From Bacillota bacterium (GTDB lineage Bacteria; Bacillota; Clostridia; Lachnospirales; Anaerotignaceae), in contig JAFWDD010000053.1 in the NCBI GenBank assembly GCA_017534115.1, positions 1-34,097 of the forward strand: a DNA stretch of 34,097 bases. Direction: 5' to 3'. The notes under the pieces were generated by a model that saw only the letters and a program-made list of their open reading frames with translations, made no database searches and had not been told where the DNA came from. The translations under genes were made by a program, and so were the position numbers. Below, one piece after another: positions 9,703 through 17,780 of the stretch (its first letter is position 1; every line of letters starts with the position of its first letter).

Positions 9703-9745
9703 CAAAACGCAGGAGCAAATACCCTTTTCGATAATTGCTCCTGCG
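9703..9745 (-). terminator. Strong terminator after the copper-amine-oxidase-N gene
   Basis: Perfect 11-bp inverted repeat, CGCAGGAGCAA (9708-9718) with TTGCTCCTGCG (9735-9745). On the minus strand it is followed by TTTTG. It lies 37 bp beyond the stop of the minus-strand gene. Confidence 0.8.
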
Positions 9746-9782
9746 CCGGTTTATTTATTTTTTATATCTGCCATAAGGGTCA

Positions 9783-10781
9783 TCAGCCCATGGCTCCGCT
9801 GCCTGTAATAAATACGCTTTTCGTGTTGTTGTCCCAGTCTACGGAACAGCCCATTGCCTCTGCAGCCGCGCGGAGAGGAATGAATGTACGGCTGCTTCTG
9901 ATGCAGGGTACTACGTCCATTTGTCCGTATTCGGATACCTGGCCGTTTTTATACTTTGTAAGCCATGTTGAATCGATCATCATCTGAACGTCATAATTTC
10001 CTTTGGTCAGAGTAATACATTTGCTTGGCGCGTCCCATCCCACATTGTATCCAAGCGCTTCCGCAATAACACGTATAGGCACCATTGTACGTCCGTTGGT
10101 TATAAAAGGATCCGCGTCGGGGTATACCTGTGTGCCGTCAACATATATTTTGATTACATCTGACGATGAAGGTTTGTTCGATGAAGATGAGCCTCCGGAT
10201 TTAGCCGGATATTTGAAGCTTACTGTTTTCATCATAGCGTCGAAATCGCTCTGATTGGGCTTGGCGGAATTCAAAGAATAGTAGCTGAAGCCGTATCTGT
10301 TTCCGTTTCCGTCAAAATAGAGATAGATATCCCAATATACAGTCTGGTCTCCTGCCGGCTGCCCCACCTCAGTATGCAAAAACTCATACTGGTTGTTGAT
10401 GGTTTTAAAGCTTACCGTGCAGTTCTGATTATTTAAGTATTGCTCAAGCGCATCCTTCCACTGCTTTTCGGTCTTGTCCCGAACGGATGTAAGTTTTTCT
10501 CCGGGGAAAATCGCCTTATTCATACCCCAGTCATTGCCGGACACATAAATCTGCGCGTCAGCATTGGACGTTTTTCCGTCACTATAAGTAATCTTTACCC
10601 TGTCGTTCTCGTACGTATACTGCTGCTGAGAAATACCCGAATCATACTTGTTCGACGAGTATCCCGACGGCGCGGTATAGGTCATATCCTTCAAACTTTC
10701 CGCCATTGCCGGCACCGCGAAGGCCGCAACAGTCATTACTCCGGCAATAAGCATTGCCGCTGTTTTCTTAAATCCTTTCAT
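9783..10781 (-). CDS. Secreted protein with C-terminal copper-amine-oxidase-N-type repeats
   Basis: 332 aa from the ATG at 10781, which has AAAGGAGG 7 nt upstream; a longer frame from 10820 would place the site inside the coding region. A cleavable signal peptide (Lys-rich start, hydrophobic core, AMA-ES near residue 27) directs export. Residues about 30-190 form a domain I do not recognise. After a Ser/Gly linker (SGGSSSSNKPSSS), two tandem units follow the copper amine oxidase N-terminal fold: GRTMVPIRVIAEALGYNVGWD and SRTFIPLRAAAEAMGCSVDWD. In Clostridia these units occur on many surface proteins that have no amine oxidase activity and probably act in wall or polymer binding. It is a single-gene unit with its own terminator. 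The exact role is unknown. Confidence 0.85.
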   Translation of the reverse strand: MKGFKKTAAMLIAGVMTVAAFAVPAMAESLKDMTYTAPSGYSSNKYDSGISQQQYTYENDRVKITYSDGKTSNADAQIYVSGNDWGMNKAIFPGEKLTSVRDKTEKQWKDALEQYLNNQNCTVSFKTINNQYEFLHTEVGQPAGDQTVYWDIYLYFDGNGNRYGFSYYSLNSAKPNQSDFDAMMKTVSFKYPAKSGGSSSSNKPSSSDVIKIYVDGTQVYPDADPFITNGRTMVPIRVIAEALGYNVGWDAPSKCITLTKGNYDVQMMIDSTWLTKYKNGQVSEYGQMDVVPCIRSSRTFIPLRAAAEAMGCSVDWDNNTKSVFITGSGAMG

Positions 10782-10843
10782 TTTTATTCCTCCTTTAACT
10801 CTAAAATTTCCGCTTTCCATTTTCCGTTTGCTGAAAATAAAAA

Positions 10844-10889
10844 CAAAAAAAGCATACTCCGCAAGTCTTCCGCCTTTCAGAATATGCTT
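10844..10889 (-). promoter_or_regulatory. Hairpin with U-tract in the leader of the copper-amine-oxidase-N gene
   Basis: On the minus strand AAGCATATTCT (10889-10879) can pair with GGAGTATGCTT (10860-10850), 11 pairs if G-U is allowed, around a purine-rich 18-nt loop. TTTTTTTG follows at once. It ends 62 bp before the start codon with no gene in between, so it could be an attenuator or the end of a short RNA. A possible -35/-10 (TTGTTG, 18 nt, GATAAT at 10921-10892) lies right before it, which would put the hairpin at or near the 5' end. I cannot match it to a known riboswitch class. The remainder of the 10782-11200 gap holds a short TA dinucleotide run (about 10936-10950) and nothing else I can identify. 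Confidence 0.5.
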
Positions 10890-11200
10890 AAATTATCCCT
10901 GAAATTTTCAAAAATCAACAAAGCTGTAACCGCGTATATATATATATGATTATTCTTTTGTGCGTACGCCTTCGCCATATCCTTGTCAATCCTTTCAGCA
11001 AAATTAAATTTCTTTTTATATTTTACCACCATAAATCGGATTCCGCAATAGTTATGCCCGGACCTATCCTTCCATGAGCGCAAAAATAAAAAAGAATCCT
11101 CATAATTTATAATGATTATAATGGAAAAATAACAAAATATATGGTATTATTAAAAGAAAAACCTATTTTTGCCGGTTCGGAAGGAGGCTTGCGTCAGACT

Positions 11201-11731
11201 ATGAGCAGATATAATTCCATTCTTACTGTAGAACGTGATATAGCAAGATGCGGGGATGTTCTGGAAAATCATTCCAGAGACAAAGAAAAATTAGCGGCGG
11301 CTTTTTATGAAATCTTTCCCCGTTACATGGATGTAGAGGGATTTTCCAAAGGCCTTCAGGTAGTTAATGAATATGACGATGAGTTAAGCGATATTCAGAC
11401 TTATGTATCAAATATAAAAATCATGAAAGAAAGGCTTGAGGACTATTTCGCCAACAAATGCGAAGGACTTTCCAAAAGCTATGTAAAGGATCCCGAAGTA
11501 ATCGAAGAGCTTTTTGAAGGCGCGGTTTACGATATAAACGCTCTGGACTCTATTTCGGACGCATCAAAAAGAGACATACTGATGAAACTGGAAGAAATCA
11601 AAAAAATCTGTCTTTCAGAAAATACTCTCGATGAAAAATGGGCAAAGCTTCGCCCTTACATTATGTGGCTTTCGGGAAAAGACGTTAAAAGCGCGCTGAT
11701 TATTCTTCCTCTCATTGCCAGATTAGATTAG
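11201..11731 (+). CDS. Uncharacterised helical cytoplasmic protein
   Basis: About 176 aa, no signal peptide or membrane segment, rich in charged residues and predicted helical in character. I do not recognise a family. The frame is open from an ATG at 11141, but that codon has no ribosome binding site and follows closely on a TATAAT-like element at about 11117. GGAAGGAGG at 11179-11187 precedes the ATG at 11201 with a rather long 13-nt spacer, and that start is preferred. An in-frame TTG at 11189 is too close to the site. The HAD phosphatase starts 11 bp later, and mtaB overlaps that gene, so this is the first gene of a probable three-gene operon. Confidence 0.65.
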   Translation: MSRYNSILTVERDIARCGDVLENHSRDKEKLAAAFYEIFPRYMDVEGFSKGLQVVNEYDDELSDIQTYVSNIKIMKERLEDYFANKCEGLSKSYVKDPEVIEELFEGAVYDINALDSISDASKRDILMKLEEIKKICLSENTLDEKWAKLRPYIMWLSGKDVKSALIILPLIARLD

Positions 11732-11742
11732 GAGCATTTCTT

Positions 11743-12531
11743 ATGATAAAACTCGTTGCCAGCGATTTAGACGGGACACTTCTTACCGATGATAAAAGAT
11801 TACCGCCCGATATGTTCGATATTATAGAAAAACTGAATAAAAAAGATATTTTTTTCGTTCCCGCAAGCGGCAGACAGGTATGTTCTCTGGAAAGATTTTT
11901 CGCGCCCTACTCCGAGGAAATGCCTCTTATCGCGGAAAACGGAGGCATGATAACCTATAAAGGCGAGGAAATATACTCCAGCGTTATGAAACCCCAGTTT
12001 GTGCGGGAGATCCTGGAGAATGTCCTTTCCATGGGCGAATACACTGTTTTGCTTTGCGGAAAATATAATTCATTCACAGACAAAAAATATACCGTCGAAA
12101 AAATGAAAAGCAGCTGGTTTAAGTACAATTCCGAATATGTTGACGATATACTTGATGTAAAAGAAGATATTATAAAGATTTCCGTTGTTGACGATTATAA
12201 CATAATGCAAAGATATTATGACAAGCTTGCTCCCAAGTACAAGGACCGTCTCGGAATTACCATTTCCGGATTCAACTGTATGGATTTCATGAACAAGGGA
12301 GTTTCCAAAGGCTACGCGCTCAGACTTCTGAAAAAACGTCTGAACATAACCACCGAGGAAACAGTTTCATTCGGAGACAATTTAAACGATGTGGAAATGT
12401 TTGAGGAGGCAGGCAGAAGCTATGCCATGGAAAAATCCAGCAACGCCGTAAAATCCCGTGCAAAATTCGTTGCCGGAGACAATAACAGATTTGCTGTCGC
12501 GGAGGAAATTAAAAGATTATGCCAGATTTAA
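11743..12531 (+). CDS. Cof-type HAD-superfamily phosphatase
   Basis: 262-aa haloacid dehalogenase-family hydrolase of the Cof/YidA (class IIB cap) type. Motif I is ASDLDGTLL (nucleophile D8, acid/base D10), motif II lies in PASGRQ, and motif IV is FGDNLNDVEMF, providing the magnesium-binding aspartates. Such enzymes dephosphorylate sugar phosphates, phosphorylated cofactors or nucleotides; substrate cannot be inferred from this sequence. AGGAG precedes the ATG. The 3' end overlaps the mtaB start by 13 bp, which suggests translational coupling. Confidence 0.9.
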   Translation: MIKLVASDLDGTLLTDDKRLPPDMFDIIEKLNKKDIFFVPASGRQVCSLERFFAPYSEEMPLIAENGGMITYKGEEIYSSVMKPQFVREILENVLSMGEYTVLLCGKYNSFTDKKYTVEKMKSSWFKYNSEYVDDILDVKEDIIKISVVDDYNIMQRYYDKLAPKYKDRLGITISGFNCMDFMNKGVSKGYALRLLKKRLNITTEETVSFGDNLNDVEMFEEAGRSYAMEKSSNAVKSRAKFVAGDNNRFAVAEEIKRLCQI

Positions 12532-13826
12532 AAGTTGCCAGCTTCGCCTTGGGCTGCAAGGTGAATCAATATGAAAGCCAGGCTGTGGGAAACCTCTTCA
12601 GAGAAAGAGGATACATCCTCACGGACATTGACTGCTCCGCAGACATATATGTTATAAATACCTGCACGGTTACAAATCTGGGAGACAAAAAATCCCGCCA
12701 GTTAATAAGAAAATGCAAAAGACTGAACCCCGACGCGTTTATAGCGGTCATGGGATGCTATGCACAAGTGGCTCCCGACGAGGTCTTCGCAATAGAAGGC
12801 GTAAATCTTGTATTAGGCACAAATGACAAATCCAAAATTGTAGATATAATCGAGGAAAACTTTGACAAAAACACCCGCATGAAAATCGTTCGGGACATTA
12901 AACACGAAAAAACATTCGAGCCTTTAACGGAAGGCCTTCCCGAAGGACGTACACGGGCTTATATAAAAATCGAGGACGGCTGCGACAGATACTGCTCCTA
13001 CTGCATTATCCCCTACGCAAGAGGACCCGTCAGAAGCAGGGACATGGAAAGCATCGAAAAAGAAGCGGCCTGCCTTGCCGAAAACGGGTTTAAGGAGGTA
13101 GTCATAACCGGCATTCATATCGCTTCCTACGGAAAGGATACAAAGGACGCGAATTTAATAGATGTACTGAAAAGAATCGACTCAATCGAAGGAATAGAAA
13201 GGATCCGCATAGGCTCCATCGAACCCTATATAGTTACGGAAGAATTCGTTGGGGAGCTTAAAAAAATCGAAAAGCTCTGTCCTCAGTTCCATCTCTCTCT
13301 GCAGAGCGGCTGCGACAGAACTCTGAAGGCAATGAACAGACGGTATCTTTCCGAAGATTACAGAAAAGCGCTTGAGCTTATCCGGAAAAATATTCCCGAT
13401 TCCGCGTTCACAACGGATATTATCGCGGGATTCCCCGGAGAGACGGACCAGGATTTTGATGAGTGCCTTGAATTCGCCAGGGAAATGGGCTTTTTGAAGA
13501 TACACGTATTTCCCTTCTCCTCTAAAAAAGGAACCAAAGCGGAAAAAATGAGTCCCCAGATACCTAAAAAAATCAAAAACGAAAGAGCGAAACGGCTTAT
13601 TGAAATAAGCGCCCGAAGCACGGAAAATTTCATTGGCTCATACATTGGAAAAACTTTTCCGGTGCTTTTTGAGGAGCGGAATGAGGACGGACTTTTTTCC
13701 GGATATACAAAAAACTATATACACGTTCTTGCCGAAAGCGAAGATGATATACAGAACCGGATCCTTGATGTCGAAATAACGGGAATACGGGGAGAATCGG
13801 CGGAAGGCAGGATAATTTTAAGATAA
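12519..13826 (+). CDS. mtaB: tRNA t6A37 methylthiotransferase MtaB
   Basis: Radical SAM enzyme (435 aa) that converts t6A at position 37 of ANN-decoding tRNAs to ms2t6A. The N-terminal methylthiotransferase domain has its cluster cysteines at C13 (ALGCKVNQYES), C49 (NTCTV) and C80 (MGCYAQ). The radical SAM triad is CDRYCSYC (C155, C159, C162). A C-terminal TRAM-like segment completes the normal architecture. The ALGCKVNQYE start is typical of MtaB rather than MiaB or RimO. The ATG lies within the end of the HAD gene and uses GGAGG at about 12500. No clear terminator follows; the next promoter begins within 20 bp of the stop. Confidence 0.93.
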   Translation: MPDLKVASFALGCKVNQYESQAVGNLFRERGYILTDIDCSADIYVINTCTVTNLGDKKSRQLIRKCKRLNPDAFIAVMGCYAQVAPDEVFAIEGVNLVLGTNDKSKIVDIIEENFDKNTRMKIVRDIKHEKTFEPLTEGLPEGRTRAYIKIEDGCDRYCSYCIIPYARGPVRSRDMESIEKEAACLAENGFKEVVITGIHIASYGKDTKDANLIDVLKRIDSIEGIERIRIGSIEPYIVTEEFVGELKKIEKLCPQFHLSLQSGCDRTLKAMNRRYLSEDYRKALELIRKNIPDSAFTTDIIAGFPGETDQDFDECLEFAREMGFLKIHVFPFSSKKGTKAEKMSPQIPKKIKNERAKRLIEISARSTENFIGSYIGKTFPVLFEERNEDGLFSGYTKNYIHVLAESEDDIQNRILDVEITGIRGESAEGRIILR

Positions 13827-13844
13827 ATGAGCACAAATTTGTAA

Positions 13845-13873
13845 TTGAAAATGCAATGCATTTATTATATTAT
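13845..13873 (+). promoter_or_regulatory. Sigma-A-type promoter for ireB-ruvX
   Basis: TTGAAA at 13845-13850 and TATTAT at 13868-13873 are separated by 17 nt, in the mtaB-ireB gap, 45 bp before the ireB start. Confidence 0.6.
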
Positions 13874-13917
13874 TAATTAAGCGGATTATTTAAAACATTT
13901 TTACAGGGTGAAACATT

Positions 13918-14181
13918 ATGAAAGACAGACAACTGAACGAAACAACAAGATTTTCGGCAATATCAAAGGACAGCGTAAACGAGGCCAGAGACATTATCCT
14001 GAGCGTTACGGATTCTCTTCTTCAGAAGGGCTATAATCCCGTAAACCAGATCGTGGGATACATTCTTTCCGGAGACCCCACATACATTACCAGCTTCAAC
14101 AACGCCAGAATCCTTGTGAGAAGACTTGAAAGAGACGAGCTTCTTGAGGAGCTTGTAAAATTCTATCTGGATAACCATTGA
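13918..14181 (+). CDS. ireB: IreB-family regulatory phosphoprotein (UPF0297)
   Basis: 87-aa cytoplasmic protein, recognised by the highly conserved [18 protein letters not shown] segment followed by YITSFNNAR and [13 protein letters not shown]. In Enterococcus faecalis IreB is phosphorylated on N-terminal threonines by the PASTA kinase IreK and affects cephalosporin tolerance. The present protein has a Thr-Thr pair at residues 9-10 (NETTRF) in the matching region. No kinase gene is in the window. ruvX follows after 19 bp, the usual Firmicutes arrangement. Confidence 0.93.
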   Translation: MKDRQLNETTRFSAISKDSVNEARDIILSVTDSLLQKGYNPVNQIVGYILSGDPTYITSFNNARILVRRLERDELLEELVKFYLDNH

Positions 14182-14200
14182 CTAAAAGGGATTGATATTA

Positions 14201-14647
14201 TTGCGAATTTTAGGCCTTGATTACGGCGACAGGTATATCGGAGTCGCCATAAGCGATCCTTTCGGCTGGACGGCTCAGGCCCTTGAAACCATCAAAAAAG
14301 AAACGGAAAACGAAATCAAAAAACCTTTGAGGCGAATCGCTGAAATCGTACAGGAATACAATGTGGAAAAAATCGTTCTCGGATATCCTAAAAACATGGA
14401 TAATACCGAGGGTGAACGCTGCGCGAAAACCAACGAGTTCAAGGAACGGCTGGAAAAGCGGTTCCAGAACGAAAAAATCCCCGTAATCCTCTGGGACGAG
14501 CGTCTCAGCACTCTGAGCGTGACAAAAATGCTGGACGAGGGAAATTTCTCAAAGGACAGAACAAAACGGAAGACCGTTCTGGACAAGTTAGCGGCGGTGC
14601 ATATCCTTCAGGGGTATCTTGACAGTATGGCAAATCAGAAATGTTAA
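14201..14647 (+). CDS. ruvX: RuvX/YqgF-family nuclease
   Basis: RNase H-like fold protein (148 aa) of the YqgF family, described both as a putative Holliday junction resolvase and as the nuclease maturing the 16S rRNA 5' end. RILGLDYGDRYIGVAISD at the N-terminus carries the first catalytic Asp; LGYPKNMD and WDERLST follow, and the last acidic residue lies in KLAAVHILQGYLD. A TTG at 14201 is taken as the start, 10 nt after AAAAGGG; an in-frame TTG at 14192 lies only one base from that site. It follows ireB closely. Confidence 0.92.
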   Translation: MRILGLDYGDRYIGVAISDPFGWTAQALETIKKETENEIKKPLRRIAEIVQEYNVEKIVLGYPKNMDNTEGERCAKTNEFKERLEKRFQNEKIPVILWDERLSTLSVTKMLDEGNFSKDRTKRKTVLDKLAAVHILQGYLDSMANQKC

Positions 14648-14732
14648 CCGTTTTCCGGCAAAATTTCTTAAATGGGAAATCTATTGCGCGATACGCATGA
14701 TAATAAATTAAATCTACACACATAAAAGACTG

Positions 14733-14780
14733 AAATCTCAAAAACAACTGTTCGGATTTATATGCTTTTTTGAGATTTTT
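14733..14780 (+). terminator. AT-rich hairpin between ruvX and rnjA, probable terminator
   Basis: A 12-bp perfect inverted repeat, AAATCTCAAAAA (14733-14744) with TTTTTGAGATTT (14767-14778), ends in a run of five T. It lies about 85 bp beyond ruvX and 34 bp before rnjA. The stem is AU-rich, so termination may be partial. Confidence 0.5.
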
Positions 14781-14813
14781 ACTTATGGAAAAAAATAAGG
14801 AGGTGCTCATGTT

Positions 14814-16478
14814 TTGGCATCTAAAAAACAGAAATTAAAGGTAATTCCTTTGGGCGGACTCCATGAAATCGGAAAGAACATGACTGTTTTCGAATACGGA
14901 AAGGACATTATAATTGTCGACTGCGGTCTGGCTTTCCCTGAGGACGATATGCTGGGAGTTGATATTGTTATCCCGGACATAAGCTATCTCAGAGCCAACA
15001 TGGAAAATATAAGAGGAATTATCCTTACCCACGGACACGAAGACCACATCGGCGCTCTGCCCTATGTTCTCCGTGAACTCAGAGTGCCAGTTTACGGCTC
15101 TCTTCTCACTTTGGGCCTTCTGGACAATAAGCTCAAGGAACACAAGCTTCTTAATGAGGTGGAAAAACACACGGTTTGTCCCGGAGATGAAATAAAGCTG
15201 GGAAGCTTCAAGGTGGAATTCATTCACACAAACCATTCAATCGCCGATTCAATGGCTCTGGCTATAACTACGCCCGTAGGCGTTGTGCTCCACACAGGAG
15301 ACTTCAAAATCGACTACACTCCCATTGACGGAGACGTTGCCGACCTTCACAGATTCGCGGAGCTGGGCAGAAAAGGCGTTCTTCTTCTCATGTCCGACAG
15401 TACAAACGCGGAAAGGCCCGGATACACAATGTCCGAAAAATCCGTAGGCTATGTCCTGAACAGGATCTTCGAGGAAACTCCCTCCAGCAGGATCATTGTC
15501 GCTACATTCTCGTCCAACATCCACCGTATCCAGCAGGTTATAAATTCGGCGGAATCCAACAGAAGAAAGGTAGCAATCATAGGCAGAAGCATGCTCAATG
15601 TGGTAAAGACCGCAACTGAGCTCAATTACCTTTCCATCAAGGACAAAACTCTCATTGATATTAATGATATAAAGCATTACAGGGACGACCAGCTTGTTAT
15701 TATATCCACAGGCTCCCAGGGCGAGGCAATGTCCGCCCTTTCAAGGATCGCATGGGGAGACCACAAGCAGGTAAGCGTTCATCCCGGAGACAAGATCATT
15801 ATCTCCGCAAGCTCCATTCCCGGAAACGAAAAGGATATTTCCAAGGTAATAAACGAGCTTCTGAAACGGGGAGCCGATGTTGTGTACGAAGGAATCGAGG
15901 ATATTCACGTTTCGGGACACGCCTGCTCAGAGGAGCTGAAGCTTATGCTTGCTCTGGCAAAACCCAAATTCTTCATGCCCGTACACGGGGAATACGTGCA
16001 TCTTTTGAGCCACAGAAATCTTGCTCTTTCCATGGGTATTCCAAAAGAGGACATATTCCTCATGCAGATCGGCGAGGTTCTGGAGCTGTCCAAAAAGGAA
16101 GCGAAAATCACGGGAACAGTGCCCGCGGGATACCTTCTTGTGGACGGTCTTGGCGTCGGAGATGTAGGAAACATTGTGCTTAGGGACAGACGGCATCTTT
16201 CCAACGACGGACTTATGGTGGTGGTTGTCAGCATCGACACGGAGTCCGGAGAGATCGTTGCCGGACCGGACATTATCTCAAGGGGCTTCGTTTATGTGCG
16301 TGAGGCGGAATTGCTTATGGAAGAAGCCAGAGAGGTCGTTGTGGACGCTCTGGAAAAATGCAGCCAGAGAAAGGGCTGGACATATATGAAGGGAATCATT
16401 AAGGACGCTCTGAAGAACTATTTATGGCAGAAAACAAAGAGAAGCCCTATGATTTTACCTATAATAATGGAAGTATAA
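14814..16478 (+). CDS. rnjA: Ribonuclease J
   Basis: 554-aa metallo-beta-lactamase/beta-CASP ribonuclease with endo- and 5'-3' exonuclease activity in mRNA turnover and rRNA maturation. The zinc motif LTHGHEDHIGALPY has its ligands at H73, H75, D77 and H78; HTGDFKIDY, SDSTNAERPGYT, ISTGSQGEAMSAL and HVSGHACSEEL follow in family order. The start is the TTG at 14814, 8 nt after AGGAGGT (14799-14805). An ATG at 14809 is out of frame and would encode only nine residues. Whether it corresponds to J1 or J2 of Bacillus cannot be told; its position after ireB-ruvX and its completeness favour the main RNase J. Confidence 0.95.
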   Translation: MASKKQKLKVIPLGGLHEIGKNMTVFEYGKDIIIVDCGLAFPEDDMLGVDIVIPDISYLRANMENIRGIILTHGHEDHIGALPYVLRELRVPVYGSLLTLGLLDNKLKEHKLLNEVEKHTVCPGDEIKLGSFKVEFIHTNHSIADSMALAITTPVGVVLHTGDFKIDYTPIDGDVADLHRFAELGRKGVLLLMSDSTNAERPGYTMSEKSVGYVLNRIFEETPSSRIIVATFSSNIHRIQQVINSAESNRRKVAIIGRSMLNVVKTATELNYLSIKDKTLIDINDIKHYRDDQLVIISTGSQGEAMSALSRIAWGDHKQVSVHPGDKIIISASSIPGNEKDISKVINELLKRGADVVYEGIEDIHVSGHACSEELKLMLALAKPKFFMPVHGEYVHLLSHRNLALSMGIPKEDIFLMQIGEVLELSKKEAKITGTVPAGYLLVDGLGVGDVGNIVLRDRRHLSNDGLMVVVVSIDTESGEIVAGPDIISRGFVYVREAELLMEEAREVVVDALEKCSQRKGWTYMKGIIKDALKNYLWQKTKRSPMILPIIMEV

Positions 16479-16494
16479 AAGCATTAAAATACAC

Positions 16495-16533
16495 GGGGTA
16501 TGGATTTTTTCCGTACCCTGAAAAACTTTTTTT
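16495..16533 (+). terminator. Hairpin after rnjA, probable terminator or attenuator
   Basis: GGGTATGGA (16496-16504) pairs with TCCGTACCC (16510-16518) with one G-T pair and a T5 loop. After TGAAAAAC come seven T (16527-16533), running directly into the GAGGAGG site of the next gene. The U-tract is offset from the stem, so read-through into the dehydrogenase gene is plausible. Confidence 0.5.
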
Positions 16534-16546
16534 GAGGAGGACATAA

Positions 16547-17488
16547 ATGAATTCGGAAGACATCAGGAAAATAGTTATCGCTGGCGCGGGAATAATGGGT
16601 GCTTCCATGGCGCAGGCATTTGCCCTCAAGGGTTTTGACGTTACCATGTATAATCACAGGGAGATTACTCTGGAGAAGGCCAGAAACCGCATAAATGCGG
16701 CTATGGAGACACTTGTGGAAAATGGCGAGATTACCGGGGAGCAAGGGGCTTTGGCTTTGAATTCCCTTAAATACACCGCATCCGAGGACTGCTTCAGGGA
16801 TTTTGATTTATTAGTGGAATCAATAGTCGAAAACGCTGATATCAAGAAGGACTTTTACAGGACGGTTTCCGGTTTGGCAAAAGAAGACGCCATAATTGCC
16901 ACAAACACATCGGCTCTGCCTATTACGGACTTACAGGAAGCCGTTAAGGCTCCGGAAAGGTTTCTGGGGATGCATTGGTTCAATCCGCCCAATCTTATTC
17001 CATTAATCGAGATTATAAGAGGAGACAAAACCGGTGATGATGCAGTAAATGCGGTTTACGGCATATCCGAAAAAATAGGCAAAAAGCCCGTTGTTGTCAA
17101 GAAAGACGTGAAAGGGTTCGCCGCCAACAGGATACAGCTGGCTGTGCTCAGAGAGGCTTTGCATTTAGTGGAAAATGACGTTATATCCATAGAGGATCTG
17201 GACAAGGTGATGAAGTACGGAATCGGGCCCAGATACGCGTTCCTCGGGCCTTTCGAGGTTGTGGATTTAGGCGGACTGGACACATTCCATTCCATTGGAA
17301 AGGGGTTATTTCCCGATTTATGCAACGCAGCTGAAGTTTCGCCGCTTCTATCGGAGCTGGTTGATAGCGGGCATTTCGGTGTTAAGGCCCAGAAGGGATT
17401 CTATGACTATGGCGAAGGAAAGGATGCCGAGGCCATAAAGCGCAGGGATGAGATACTGCTTAAGCTTTCGAAGATTTTATTTGAGTAG
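16547..17488 (+). CDS. 3-hydroxyacyl-CoA dehydrogenase family protein
   Basis: 313-aa NAD-dependent dehydrogenase with the two-domain FadB/Hbd fold. IAGAGIMGASMAQAFALKGF is the Rossmann nucleotide site near the N-terminus. VESIVEN, NTSALPIT and GMHWFNPPNLIPLIEI contain the family's Glu and catalytic His contexts, and GFAANRIQ the helix before the C-terminal domain. It is longer than typical clostridial Hbd (about 280 aa), and GPRYAFLGPFEVVDLGGLD resembles gulonate/lambda-crystallin-type members. Substrate could therefore be 3-hydroxybutyryl-CoA or a 3-hydroxy acid. GAGGAGG precedes the ATG. No thiolase, crotonase or butyryl-CoA dehydrogenase genes are nearby to support a butyrate pathway. Confidence 0.85.
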   Translation: MNSEDIRKIVIAGAGIMGASMAQAFALKGFDVTMYNHREITLEKARNRINAAMETLVENGEITGEQGALALNSLKYTASEDCFRDFDLLVESIVENADIKKDFYRTVSGLAKEDAIIATNTSALPITDLQEAVKAPERFLGMHWFNPPNLIPLIEIIRGDKTGDDAVNAVYGISEKIGKKPVVVKKDVKGFAANRIQLAVLREALHLVENDVISIEDLDKVMKYGIGPRYAFLGPFEVVDLGGLDTFHSIGKGLFPDLCNAAEVSPLLSELVDSGHFGVKAQKGFYDYGEGKDAEAIKRRDEILLKLSKILFE

Positions 17489-17528
17489 TTAAAATAATGG
17501 TTATAAATACAAAAAAGGAGTTGACAGC

Positions 17529-17780
17529 ATGGAAACGAGAGTAGCGTTGGTAGGCATAATAGTGGAGGATATTAATTCCGCAACGGAGGTTAACAGCATA
17601 CTCCACGAGTTCAATCAGTACATAATAGGCAGGATGGGGATTCCATACTCGCCCAAGGGGATTAATATTATCAGTGTTGTTGTGGATGCGCCCGGTGATG
17701 TTATAAGCACTATTTCCGGAAAGCTGGGTCAGCTGAACGGCATAAGCTCAAAGGTTTTATATACCAAAACCTCGAAGTAA
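17529..17780 (+). CDS. TM1266-like iron-only hydrogenase system regulator (putative)
   Basis: 83-aa protein of the small ACT/NikR-C-like family exemplified by Thermotoga TM1266, annotated as a putative regulator of [FeFe]-hydrogenase systems. Recognisable are VALVGIIVEDINSATEVN, YIIGRMGIPYSPKGINIISV and the DAPGDVISTISGKLGQLNG segment. There is no DNA-binding domain. It follows the dehydrogenase by 40 bp with AAGGAG upstream of its ATG. In many genomes it adjoins hydE/hydG/hydF; none of these is in the window. A repeat element starts directly after the stop codon. Confidence 0.8.
   Translation: METRVALVGIIVEDINSATEVNSILHEFNQYIIGRMGIPYSPKGINIISVVVDAPGDVISTISGKLGQLNGISSKVLYTKTSK

Noticed and set aside
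10984-10989. TTGACA on the minus strand (TGTCAA on plus) as a promoter for the leader
   Set aside because: No reasonable -10 at 16-18 nt; the sequence there is TACGCA.
10877-11083. 68-codon minus-strand frame upstream of the copper-amine-oxidase-N gene
   Set aside because: Starts with TTG without a ribosome site, overlaps the leader hairpin and has no family features.
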